Notes under the pieces: model-generated | Database searches by the model: none | Seen by the model: the letters and a program-made list of their open reading frames with translations, nothing else | Told to the model about the DNA's origin: nothing | Shown here: positions 22,719-34,300 of the stretch, one piece after another | Layout: each line of letters opens with the position of its first letter | Position numbering within the stretch: position 1 is the stretch's first letter | From: Vitellaria paradoxa | Lineage: Eukaryota > Streptophyta > Magnoliopsida > Ericales > Sapotaceae | Length of the DNA: 64,000 nt | Direction of reading: 5' to 3' | Assembly: GCA_019916065.1 (NCBI GenBank) | Contig: CM034244.1 | Location: 31,031,933 to 31,095,932, forward strand | Program-made: the position numbers and the translations under genes

Positions 22719-23767
22719 CCTAGAGTCACAGGTACAATCAACCTTAATACCACTTCGAGTTCCCAAGTGAGTTAGTTAAGGGAGTTGTTAATTGAACTCA
22801 TTACTAGTGCTTACGTATTTAATAAATGTACTCGAAATCTACTATTCATGGTATTAAGGTAAGACTTAATACACTATACAGAGACGAAGTTCCTCAGGGC
22901 CACCCGTCTTAAGTTTTAAAAAAAGTTGTTCGTGCATGTAATTTTTTAATTACAAAAAATTTATATTATAACTTGTTCCCTAATAAAATTTTAAAAAATA
23001 ATTGATTTTAGTTATGAAAATATCACCACTAGTACATATAACTTGTTAGATTAAAAAAAATAGAATATGGGTCACTCTTCTTAAAATTTAATTATTTTTT
23101 TAATTATTATATATATAATCTAAAATTTAAAAACTCATCTATATATATATATTAATTTATTTTTATTCACTAAATATAAATTATAATTTTTTTCTAAACC
23201 TAAATTCAACAGAAGAAAAAAATTTTTTTTTCCCTTCTAACCCACCCCAACAAAAAAAAAAAAAAAAAAAAAAAAAAATTCCTAACTTGACACTATATAT
23301 TCAATCACCATTTGAAGATTAACGACATAATCACTCGGATTGGGGAGACTGAAGTGGATTTCCACAATTGCCTCGACAGTTTACAAATTCAACCATCGGA
23401 CAAGTACGGATTCCCCACCCCATTTTATTACCGTCCCAGAATAAAAACTAGAGGTTTAAGATGCAGAATTCGGCAGTGTAAGTAAAGGACATGAGAGTCC
23501 CACTTTGTCGATTATGCCGACATACCATTTATTAGTTCTGAAAGCAGCTTCTTATTTCTGTCCCAACCAAGGATAACAATGAATCAAACAAATTTGCATT
23601 ATTTATATATATATGTATGTAATGAATAAAGAGAATGACAATACCTTCAAAAGATCAAATGCCAAGGGTCCCTCCCACAACTGTCATTTGTATTCTACTT
23701 ATTTCTGCTATCCCTAAAAAAGGAAAAGGACAATCCACACACCGAGACTAATTATTTTATGTTTGGT
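22719..23767. other. AT-rich intergenic region
   Basis: A poly-A run of about 30 is at 23250-23278, and TA-rich stretches lie at 23110-23160 and 23605-23620. No gene is recognised. The section 23290-23720 is less AT-rich but has no open frame of note. Confidence 0.35.
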
Positions 23768-24587
23768 TAGAGATGTCAGTGGGACGGTTACACTGTACAC
23801 GCGAGGAAACTCAATTTGATCAAATCAGATAAAAACTCGTTGAGAAATATCCTAATAGAATAGGGACAGGTTTGGGGTTGCAATTTAGTACCCGAGCCGG
23901 TTTGGGAAAGGTTTAGAATTTGTCTATAGGGTACCTGATACTCTATACCTATTTATACTTACAGAGTATCGATACCCAATAGTCGTAGGATACCTTTTAA
24001 ATATCCGTTTAATAAATAAAATAAAGTATATATTTATATATTTACAATTTTATCTCTAAAATATAAAAGCACAGTAATACTCTTAATTTTGTTAGGATAC
24101 TTTATTTGGGCTTGTTTAATTTATGATTTGTTTTGTATTATTTTTACATGTCATGGATTGTTCCATATTAAGTTTGAATGTTCTTTATAAACTATGATTC
24201 CTATTGTACAGTTTCAAGAGAATGCCCCTGTATATTTTGTACATTTATTTCTAGAATTTATAATATATTTCTTTTACTTTCAAAAAAATATTTGGAGGTC
24301 CTTTGACCAGTAAATTTGTTTAATTTAATAAATTTAACTTTTTTGTCATTTAGTAATTTTTTTATTTTTTATCTCAAATTGGGTATTTAATCGGTAATTT
24401 GATCAATTGAACATAAGCATGTTTTGCAGGTTTGGGACAGATTTCACAACTTTGGGACCGGACGAATTTGGGATTTCAATAAAAAAAATAAACGAATTTA
24501 AAACGATAATGGTAAGTGAAAATTAATAAATAAGTTTAGTATTAAGATTGACTAATTAGACAAACACTCCACTCATTTACATCCATA
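23768..24587. mobile_element. hAT-type non-autonomous element, 820 bp
   Basis: The left end TAGAGATGTCAGTGGGACGG pairs with the reverse complement of the right end (TATGGATGTAAATGAG). Flanks TGTTTGGT (23760-23767) and TGTTCGGT (24588-24595) match at 7 of 8 positions. The interior carries ggtttgggac and gggtacctga type motifs in both halves and no transposase. Confidence 0.68.
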
Positions 24588-25406
24588 TGTTCGGTAGTGA
24601 TTTTGGGTAAGTTAATCTCGTGGTCACTTTATCAGGCCATTTGGATATGGAAATCCCCCGCGAATCTAACAAAGATTTCTACAAGGTTAGTATAATGAAA
24701 AGCATGAACCTTCAAACAATTATTGTCTACTTTGACCACCAATTTACTCATTATCACAGCACATGGCTCCAAGTTGCTTTCGGGAAATCCTTTTCCCTTT
24801 TTCCTTTTCTTTTTATTTATTTCTTCATTTCTTTGAATTCTTTAGAGCATATTATTTTATTTATTTATATATATGTCTCTATCTATATATATATATATAT
24901 ATAAACAAGGTAAATATTTTTTTATTATCTTTCTAATAACAATAATACTATTTATTGTGCTTTAAATAATAATTTATTTGGATATAAAAAATAAAAATAA
25001 AAATAAGAAATTATATGATAAATAGAAGTGTAAATTATATAAAAATATCAAGTGATATTCATGAACATTCTAATTTGAATAAAATTAAAAATTGTGAATA
25101 AGTAGTAATTATGTAAAATCTTAATTTCTTTATAAGATAATTATAATTAGGTGACACGTATTATAATCATACACTTGTCACAATTATAACGCAAGTTAAG
25201 TCATACGTGACGTAAAATAGTTATAATTAAGTGGTACGTGTCACAACCATTGAACAAATTAAATTTTACGTGACGTAGCGCCGTTATTAAACTTTACTTT
25301 ATATATATATAATATGATATATTAAGGCCTCCCGGTTGAATGGAGATCTTCGGCGATTATTTAAGTTCTCTAGTGCTTATATATACTATGGGGGTGTGGA
25401 TTTGAG
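24588..25406. other. Intergenic region with a small ACGTGACGTA-bearing duplication
   Basis: A (TA)n run lies at 24880-24902. Between about 25137 and 25280 a segment is repeated (ttataattaggtg against ttataattaagtgg), and each copy ends in acgtgacgta (25204 and 25268). This motif resembles the ACGT core of bZIP sites, but no gene lies near enough to assign a role. Confidence 0.4.
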
Positions 25407-26562
25407 TAGGGGTGGCAAAATGGGCGGGTTGAGCAGGTTAGTGATGGGTTTAAACGGGTTAGAGGTTAAATAGGTGTAACCCAAACCCACCCATTTAAAA
25501 GGCGGGTTAAATATGAGCGAGTTGAATACGGGCTATTTCAAACCCATGAACCCATATCCAACCTATTTACTTATAACCTAACTTACTTTTTAAAAAAAAT
25601 TAAAATTTTATTTCAATTAAGGTGTATATATATATAAATACATCAATATTTATTTTAATTAATATAATATTACACATATTATATAATATTATATATTATA
25701 TTTACATTTTTCAGTTAATTTCGAATTTGTACGAACTGATTTATTTTTTATCCAATTTTAAATCAACAACTCTCTCTCTTTCTCTCTCTTTCTGTGCGCG
25801 CACGCGTGTATGTGCGTGTGGGGTGTATGTCTGCGCGTCTGTGTGCTTAAGTGCACGCGGGTGTGCATGTGCGTGCGTGTGCGCGTGTGTGTGCGTGAGT
25901 GAGCGCGCATGTCGGCGTGTCTGTGTGTGCCCCCACGCGCGCACATGTTTGTGCGTGTCTGCGTGTGCGCGCGCGCATGTATAGATGTGTCTGCGCGCAC
26001 GCGCGCGTGTATAGGCGTGCCTGCGTGTGCGCACGCGCGTGTGTGTTTGTGTGTATGAGCGCGCGTGCGCATTTTGGCGTGTCTGTGTGTGCATGTGCGT
26101 GTGTGGGCGCGCGTGTGTGTTTGTGCATTTGTGCACCTGCACGCGCAAGTGTTTGTGCGTGTGTGCACGCGCATGTGTGTAGGCGTGTATGCATGTGTGA
26201 GCACGTGTGGGCGCGTGTGTGTACATGCGCGCGTGCGCGCGTGTTGTTTGAATTGAGTATGGAGAAGAATAGAAACAAAGAATGGAAGAAGAAATAAATT
26301 ATATATAATGTATATATTATACATTTATTATAGATATTGGTAGAGAGAGAAAGAGCAGTGTAAAGAGAGAGATGGGAGATTAAACTAATTTTTTAATTTA
26401 AATAGGTGTTTTAACGGGTCCTGTTTCACAACCCAATTGCATCCGTTTATAAATGAAAGTGACCCAATTACAACCCAATTAATAAAATAATAGGACCCAA
26501 ACCCATTTATTTTGAGTTTAATTGGGTGAGTTGATGGATTTGAGTTGATTTTACCACCCTTA
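25407..26562. mobile_element. hAT-type element carrying a long TG/CG array, 1156 bp
   Basis: A perfect 8-bp target duplication GATTTGAG flanks it (25399-25406 and 26563-26570). The ends TAGGGGTGGCAAAAT and TAAGGGTGGTAAAAT (reverse complement of the right end) are inverted repeats. Subterminal regions carry many gggttta/aacccat motifs, as in plant hAT MITEs. The core is the TG/CG array at 25793-26246. There is no transposase. Confidence 0.88.
25793..26246. repeat. Alternating purine-pyrimidine (TG/CG)n array, about 450 bp
   Basis: Almost every base alternates purine and pyrimidine, as TG, CG, CA and TA steps, with an irregular longer pattern (for example tgtgcgcgcgcgcatgtatag). It lacks stop codons in most frames, so overlapping open frames of 130-190 codons appear on both strands; these are artefacts. 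A CT-rich run (25769-25792) leads into it. Confidence 0.9.
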
Positions 26563-26570
26563 GATTTGAG

Positions 26571-26706
26571 TAACCAAGACCCGTTGGTCTGCAGCCTTCA
26601 CAATACCAATTTCCTGGTGGCACATCACGTCCAAGATCAACAGTACAGCAGGTGAGTGCCGGCGAATCACAAACATCACAAAGTGGAATTGAGCAAAAAT
26701 CAGATT
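26571..26706 (-). pseudogene. Broken PHD-finger fragment
   Basis: The minus strand reads SIPLCDVCDSPALTCCTVDL and then PPGNWYCEGCRPTGLGYSN. This is the second half of a PHD finger like those of plant PHD/RING proteins, where the usual text is C-D-x-C-D-S-P-A-H-x-x-C...W-Y-C-x-x-C. The zinc-binding histidine is leucine here, and the first two cysteines are absent. The hAT element at 25407-26562 is inserted at the end of the fragment, its duplication covering the codons for S-N. No start, upstream exon or continuation is seen, so it is a gene relic, possibly one captured and moved by a transposon. Confidence 0.65.
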
Positions 26707-26822
26707 TCATATGGATCAACACAACCAATAAGTTCTTCTTTAGCTGTTTGGTAAACCCGAGAGGAGGGAGAACTGCGTTCCAACTTCCAAACACATTTAC
26801 TATATATATATGGACTCATATA

Positions 26823-28376
26823 TGAAGGTCGCATATGGGTGGATTTGGGTAAGGATTAAAAATTAAAAACACTAATTCATTTAAACTCGTTAAAAAACTC
26901 AGCCTGTTTGCTTACAATTTTAATTTTTTTAACATTTCTTTTTTTTGGTATGAAGTGTAATGTACCACAAAAATATAAAATATATTAATTTTCTTTACAA
27001 AAAATGAAAAATAAATCTGAGTTCGAATTGGCCTAAAATTTACGCAGTTGAAAGGAAAAAATATCTCAAATAATATTTATCAGCCTTTCGGAATGCCTAA
27101 AAGGTAAATATGGAGTGAAAACAATCTAGAGATAAAATGGCCATTTTTAATGATTTCAAATTAAGTTAAAATTTTCGTAACTGTTAAAAAATATGTCAAT
27201 ACATATTTTTCATCTTTTGAAAAGAGCACATAATACAAATATGGGCCAAAAATAAACTTAGAGTAGAACGGTTATTTTTTTGACTTGAGTTAGAATTGGT
27301 TCGAAATTTGCCAAACTATATAAAACTTACTAAGAATATTTTTTCAGCCTTTTAAAATGTCCACAACACACATCTAGACCACAGGCCCAGGGTTAAAATA
27401 GTAATTTAAAGCCCGAGTTAGGATAGTTTCAAAATTTGCTAAATTGATATAAAATTTACTAAGGGATGCTTTCTTAATCTTTTGTAATGCCTGGAATGCG
27501 AATATGGATTGAAAATAAGCTAAAGGATAAAATAACAATTTTACAATCAAAGTTCAAATTAGATCGAAATTTGCTTAACTAATAAGAAATATTTCAATGA
27601 ATATTTCTAGCCTTTGGGGGAGCCTAGAGTATAAATTTAGGCAAAAAAAGAAAAAAAGGCTGAGGAGCAAAACAATTATTTTTTTACTCAAGTACAAATT
27701 AGTTCGAAATTTACAAAACTATTATGAAACTTAATAAGAAATACTTTCTTACTCTTTTGAAATGCCTTGAATGTAAATATGAATCGAAAATAAAACTATA
27801 GTAGAAAGATAATTTTATGACCCGATTTAGGAGTGGTCCAAAATTTTCTAAAGTAATATGAAATTTGTTAAGAAATATTTTCTCAAAATTTTTAAAAATC
27901 CAAAACGTAAATTTGAATAGAAAATAGATCTACAAGTAAAATACTAATATTACAATTAATTTTGAATTGATCCAAAGTTTGCTAGGTTGATATAAAACTT
28001 ATTAAAATAATATTTATAAACTTTTTGAAACGCCCAATATGCGAATCCAATAAAAAAAAAAATAGGGTCAAAGAGTAAATTAATCATTTTACCGCTCGGC
28101 TTCGACCTATATTTACATTTTGGGCTTCAGTATTACTTTGAGTACTTTTCTCTATTATCGCTGTGCAACAGTGGATAGATTTGTGAAATGAGTTAATAGT
28201 CAATATTTTTTTTTTTTAAGATGAGCAATAAGTATTTAAGTTTTTACCCATTTAAACCCAATTAAAACTGAATTTTCTGTGAAAATTTCAAGTGAATGAA
28301 AACAACAAGAACTAACCCATTTAAATTTTATAATTTTTGATGAATTCATGTATATGGGTTGAAATTACCACCTCTA
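26823..28376. mobile_element. Probable hAT-type element containing a tandem array, 1554 bp
   Basis: The right end is clear (the inverse of TAGAGGTGGTAATTTCAACC). The left end TGAAGGTCGCATATGGG is more decayed. Flanks CTCATATA and CTCAGATT match at only 5 of 8, so the left boundary is uncertain. Most of the interior is the array at 27000-28060. Confidence 0.4.
27000..28060. repeat. Degenerate tandem array, about 8 units of roughly 135 bp
   Basis: A block of the form 'gtt-caaaatttgctaaa..tataaaactta-taagaaatattttctca-cttttgaaatgcc..gaatatggat-gaaaata..agagtaaaata' recurs. Its 'aatttgc-aaact' core falls near 27039, 27173, 27316, 27435, 27570, 27709, 27845 and 27976, giving spacings of 119-143 bp. 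Units differ by many substitutions and small indels. Confidence 0.75.
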
Positions 28377-28384
28377 CTCAGATT

Positions 28385-28778
28385 TTTACCTAAAGAACAC
28401 TAAAAGAACACTAAATTGATGTAAGCCTCGTTACATGTTACATTAACATTTCAAAAAAAGAAATACACACAAAAATTTGATCAATCATTATAACTACATC
28501 TATTATTATCAGTCCTAATTTCCCTTTTTTTTTCTTGCTTTTGTGTTTTTCAAATAATAAATTATGTAAAGTTTGAAAATATTACATATTTCTTGATAAT
28601 TTAGAAAACACGAAAAACTCTTTTTTCTGAAAATGGGTTATTTTCAAAGTAGGAAAGTTACATGGAAATGAACATTGAATAAAAAAAATACATTTTTATG
28701 AATCTAATTTTTAAAATTTTAAAAAGTTGAACTTCATATATTGTTATTGGAAAACTACATATTTTGACATTTCAACTG

Positions 28779-28812
<34 letters not shown>

Positions 28813-29488
28813 AACAACAACAACCTTTGTCCCTCGTTCTTGTGATTTGCATTTTATCACAATTCATCACAAAACAACCTGATAAACCCAAAAAAAAAAA
28901 TTGATCTTTTATTGTGAGACCAATCTTACTTTTTTTTTTTTTTTTTGTAGATTGGTACTTTGTTTAACACTCTGTTTGAAAACATTCTATTATTAAAATT
29001 AATTTCATTTGAAAATAAAGAATTGATTTGATTTAATTTAATTTGGTAAATAAAATTTTGTATTTGGAATCCGTTTTAAATTTAAAAATTGAATTGATTT
29101 GGTTTAAGTAAATACCAAATTTAACCATGTGAATGGAAAACAAAAAAATATGATAAATATGATATAAGAGGATAAATTTGTCCACTTATCCAGATTGTTT
29201 AAGAAAATAATGAATTCTCATCAAATTCTATTATTTTGAATTAAATTTCGAATTTTATAAAAATTTCAAAATTTAAGGTATAAAATGAAATTAAATCCAA
29301 CTTATAAAATTTTATTTTGATTCCAAACATAAAATTAATAAGAATTCTCGTCAAATAAAATTAAATTCCACTAAATTCATCATCTCAGACGTTGGGAGTG
29401 TATAAGTAGTGACTAAACCACTTGGATATCGAACATAGTTAACACGCAATGGAGAGCAAAACTTCTTTTGGGTTAGATGCAACACATT
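28385..29488. other. AT-rich intergenic region with homopolymer runs
   Basis: It holds a poly-A run of about 30 (28779-28811) followed by caacaacaacaac, and a poly-T run (28931-28946). The part from about 28965 to 29330 has gtttgaaa...ttccaaac ends and may be an old MITE, without a readable target duplication. No gene. Confidence 0.35.
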
Positions 29489-29634
29489 ATGAGTGTGTTT
29501 GGAGTGATAAAAAGTTAGATAAAATAAAATAAGTTGTAGATTCATAATTTGTACAGTAAGATAAAAAGTGAATTACTTTTAGAGATTTTCAGAAATTTTA
29601 AAAAGTTTCCAAAAATTTATAACAAATCAAACGA
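29489..29634. mobile_element. Copy of the 150-bp Tourist-like MITE family
   Basis: It runs from gagtgtgtttggagtgataa to aacaaatcaaacgaaat and shares the internal order attcataatttgtacagtaagat - aaaagtgaat - gagattttcagaaa with the copies near 145 (reverse orientation) and 59075. Exact ends and target site are unclear. Confidence 0.5.
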
Positions 29635-29880
29635 AATATGTATATCAAGTGCAACATATTCTATACAAAGGACCAGGCGGACAACTGAAACAAGCAATGT
29701 TAGATCGGCAGCTCTGATGCTGATCAGAAAATTGATCGACGATTATCTGTCAGATATTGCTTCTGATGCTAAAAGGTAAAATCTTTGGATTTATTCTTTT
29801 CTTTTGGAGTTTTTTCTAATTAAGTTGAAAAGTAAAAGTTCATGATTTTTGAATTACAATATCTAAATTTCACTCTTTTA

Positions 29881-30215
29881 GATGTCATTTGGTTTTTTTT
29901 TTTTTTTTTTTCTGTTTTGTGTTTTTTATTTTCTATTTTCTTTTTTGAACTTATTTTTCATTTTACACTTTTAAAAATAAGGAAAATAACTCAAAACTCA
30001 TTTGGTTATTTATATTTTCAAAATTTATTTTTGAAAACAAAAAATAAATTTACACATAAAATGAAAAATGACAAAAAGTCATTTTGAGAGTTTTTAATAA
30101 AAAATAAAAAAAATCTCAAAATAAGAAAAAAATAAAGCACTTTTTATTTTCTTGTTTTGAGATTTTTAATACATAAAATAAAAACAAAAAACAGAAAAAT
30201 AAACCAAATGCCACT
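29881..30215. mobile_element. Palindromic MITE, 335 bp
   Basis: The left end GATGTCATTTGGTTT and the reverse complement of the right end (AGTGGCATTTGGTTTAT) pair, and the arms continue to pair through A/T-rich sequence with the motif aaagtcattttgagagtttt near the middle. TTA lies on both sides (29878-29880 and 30216-30218), consistent with PIF/Harbinger. Confidence 0.55.
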
Positions 30216-30218
30216 TTA

Positions 30219-30970
30219 AAACTTCAAAAATTAGGCCAATAAAAATGTAATATTGTTACCTATTGTTCATTTTCATGTAATTTTTCCTAAACAGTATGCT
30301 AAAAACAACATTCAGGAGCCACTTACTAAAGAGAATTTCCTTTTCCTTCTTCTTTTCATTGTTGTTTCTATTCATAAATCACTATTCGTAGACACACATT
30401 ATAGGTACGACGGATTTAAAGTGTTCTTGGGCCAATACAATCCGCCACAATAGGATTGTGCTCGGGTATAGTCCCAAAAGGGCTGGCATGACCCAATTTG
30501 CTAATCAAAGGGGCCTTGCCAGCCCAATGACCCACAATTTTTTTTTTAAAATGTAATTTACTTAATTTGTAATTTACAAACTTGTGTTTGTAAATTGAAG
30601 TTGTTAATATGCACAAACATATTTAATACAAGGAAAAAAGAAAATTTTAGAATATCAATTTTAAAACCGTTTTATAAGACGAGATTAGCACGGCACAACA
30701 CGACCCAGTATATTAGAAGTATAAATGCCTCTAACATATGAGTTAGACAAACGAGTTAAACGGCCGACACGACTCACATAATTGATAATTTGGAACACAA
30801 TCTGATCTAACCATAGATAAGAAGGACTGCAATGTCTGCAAAAATCTTAAATCCAATATTGTTAATGAGCAGCATGTTGGCCATTCCACTATACCAGCTC
30901 AACTTGTGCATGTTTTTCCCTCATTATTAATTCGTCTTAACTCAGCAAAACACCGTACTTTCTCATATAC
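30219..30970. other. Region downstream of HDA8, probably hAT-derived in part
   Basis: From about 30420 to 30800 it carries the gggcca / cagcccaatgaccca / cacggcacaacacgaccca vocabulary typical of plant hAT elements. I could not fix its ends. Nothing coding is seen. Confidence 0.35.
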
Positions 30971-31387
30971 CATATCCAATTGTATACACAATTCCATTGT
31001 AATCCCCCCAGTCGTGTATGAGATCTACAAAAAAGAAAATTCAAAACACAAACGCACAAGCCACTTAAAATTTATTATTTATACAAGCAAATCACAATTA
31101 GTCCCCTTTCAAGAAAGGTACATTTGAGGGACGGAGGAGGACCGGATAGCCGAGAGAGATGGTTATCGTTTCAAGAACATAAGGTGACCCAATCAAAAAC
31201 CAAACAAATAATTCAACACAAAATTAGTCATATTATACATCCAATTACATATACAATTCCATTATAATCCCCCCAGTCGTCTAGGAGGTCGACATAAAAA
31301 ATTCCAAAGCACAAACCATACAGGCTACTCAAAATTTAACATATTATTTGTGGAAGCAAATCACAATTAGTCCCCTTTCAAGAAAGG
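30971..31387. repeat. HDA8: Direct duplication of the HDA8 3' end, offset about 268 bp
   Basis: Copy A (30971-31118) and copy B (31239-31387) share aatccccccagtcgt and then agcaaatcacaattagtccc followed by ctttcaagaaagg. Copy B contains the last seven codons of HDA8 with its TAA and the start of the 3' UTR. Copy A repeats the same codons (F-L-K-G-D-stop on the minus strand) downstream. Confidence 0.85.
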
Positions 31388-34300
31388 GACAGTGTCCCTT
31401 TGGTAGCGTTTAATGGATCCGATAACATGAGTGGCAAAAGATTCATCTTCAGGGTAATAAGCAAGTGGATCAGATAACAGAGGGAGTGGAAGCGTAAGCA
31501 CACCTTCAAGCGTCGCGTGAAGACAATAAGCTGAATATGTAGCAAGGTATCCGCCTTCTTGTACAATAAGCAGACGCCCATTGCAGTGCTTATCAGCTAG
31601 ACTACGAATCATCCGCCCAATTTCCCGATAGCCCTTCATTGTCAAGCATTGCCTTCCATTCGGATCAAACTGAACCACGGGAAGTGCAAATCAATAAGAA
31701 ACCACAGCATTTTGTGAGCATCAAATGAATTTTTGTGTACAAATGTTTTTGCTAAACAAATACAAACCGTTCACAGTTAAGGGTTCATGGTAATGATTTC
31801 TAAATCTGAAAATTGCAGCTGTAGTGTGTGAAGAAAAAATAGCAGCAGAACAGTCAACACCACACAAACATCCTATCCAATGCAAATCTGTATATACCTT
31901 GTTGAGCTTTTCTCTTAACAGCTCAATCATTCGGGCAATTGGCTACATGGTATGTTTCATTGCAGTGGCTTCAAAATGTAGAACTCTGGGTTTAAGTCTC
32001 TTTTCATGTGTCCATTTTCGAACCCATTCTGCATGAGTTTGCCTCATTTAAGTCTGTGCCTAAGAAGCACAGACATGATACAGATACGCTAGCTTAGTAA
32101 TTTTAAAAAATTGCATGCCGCAACACGACATGCAGTAGGCAAACATTTATATTTTTTTATGTTAGATATTAGTACTTTATTTAAATACTTTATTAAAATT
32201 AAAAACTATATATTTCATAACTTAAAAGTCAATATAGACGTCTCGCAATGATTACATTCCGTTCAAAATGATAACCACCACATCATTTTAACATGACATT
32301 GCTCCTTGAATCCATAAATTAAAATGCCTCCACATTCCATCAAATAATCCAAATATAAAATCCAGTAAAGAGGTTCAAAACGAGTCCTTGATTTGTCCAA
32401 GGCGTGTCTGAAAAATCCAACTCGATTCAACAAAACCTTAGTCCCAAACTAATTAGGGTCAGCTAAACAAATCATTTTTCTTCATTTATTTCTGTCATAA
32501 GTTATGTTTTCCATGAAATTATTAGAAATTATGTATTTCCTCGCAATTTTAGTCTATCTAATCTTAGGTCTACTTTTTATCCGCTTTCCCTCTTCTATTT
32601 GGATCTACTAACTCATCCTTATTGGTGCATTCATAGGTACACGTTAGACATGACCGAACAATTTTAAACTAAAGTCTCTCATATTTATCTTCTATCGGTG
32701 CCATTTTAACTTTTTTTTATTTTTTTTTTCATATATTCATTTCTTAGTTTATATTTTCTTATATTACCATGGATTCATTTTAGCATCCTTATTTCTGCTA
32801 CAATCACCTTAGCATCCTTAAAATAAAAATCCGACTCGCCAAAAGGCGAGTCTTATATGTGTCCAAGGTGAGACCATCACATGTAGGAGTTTCTCCTGAG
32901 TCCAACTTGTCAACAACACCCTTGATGGTGAGTCCGTGCTTCCTAACATTGTTGACTTGTCACTTACCACAAAAAAAAACACTATGTTCACTTGTCTGTG
33001 AAGAGATAGCTGCCAGGCAATTTGCACAATAGAAAGGGTATATGAGCTTGATATGCATTGTTGGGCTCACATTTTAACAACTTCAGGATCTGTTTTCTAA
33101 CATTCAGTCAAAAAAAAAAAAATCCATGTTTTTCACCCTTCCAGCAACAAATAAACAATTCCCTCCTAGCCATGGATTAAAAGTTTGTTTAGTGGTGTTT
33201 CAGAAGCATTTTGAAAACATTTCAAGAATATCACAAAAATCTTAAAATATCTAGAAATATTTAGATGTATTTATTGAAAACCTTCTTAATATACAAAAGT
33301 TTAATAATAAAATAAATAAGCAACTTACTGTTTTGGTATATTATGTTGTATTATTGGTGCGTTTTGCTGAAATTCAATGTAAACAATAGAACTATTAATC
33401 CACTATATTTTGTTTTTGGTATCTGAATTAATGGAAACATTTTTACCGTTTCACAAAATGGAAAACAAAATTTTGAATCTTGCTCCCAGCCCCAGTTACG
33501 TTTATTGTTCTTCAGCATTTGAAAACATATAAGCTTTTCTACAAATGCATGCTGACGAAAAATGTGTCAACACAGATTTGTGTAATTCATTCAAGCAAAA
33601 GCTTTTGAGAAGCTAGTGGAAGGCATCTATACATTGAAAAGAAAATTGGGATTTCCAAAGGAATTAAAGGGAAATTAATGACAAAGAGCGGAAAGAGTTA
33701 CAAAAAAGTAAATGTTATGTTAAAAGTTTATAAACACCAAATGATTTATACACTTCTTGAGTCTGGATTTCTCTAGAAAACAAAGCTTTGCTTCGTCCAA
33801 GTTCTTGTCCAGATGTTCAAAGGAAGTATATTATCATCCTCCAGTTATGCAATTATTCAAATGATCTGTGCAAATTATATAATATATACACATTCAAGTT
33901 TGGAAGATCTGAAAAAAATAAAAAAGTTTGAAACCCTGAATTTGTATGACAATCAATGTATTGGCCTGTAACATATAATGTCACAATATCACATCTGTTC
34001 AGACTTATCACACTCACAGAGACAACATTACATCTGTCCATTCTTCTGCATACAGCGAAAACCAATCTTTTTCAAGGCATGGAGCAACAGAATAACAAAA
34101 TGGGTATGGGTGGAACTCTGGCTGAAGCAACAGAATAACCAAGCTTTTAAGCTTGCCAATTTCTAAATAATTTTAATGAACATAAAAAATATAATTCATA
34201 CTTTTATCTTTGAATCGTACTAATCAATTTAATTGTAACTCTGTATGAAGGAGAAGTAAAAATCAAGAAAAACAAAAACTAAAATAAGGGAATGAAAATA

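Noticed and set aside
25741..26324. Four overlapping open frames of 132-188 codons on both strands, rich in His/Thr/Arg or Cys/Val
   Set aside because: They all run through the TG/CG array, which has no stop codons in most frames. The translations are dipeptide-like and have no domain.
32060..32945. A secure hAT element in HDA8 intron 2
   Set aside because: The ends look paired but no 8-bp duplication could be read, so it is listed only as possible.
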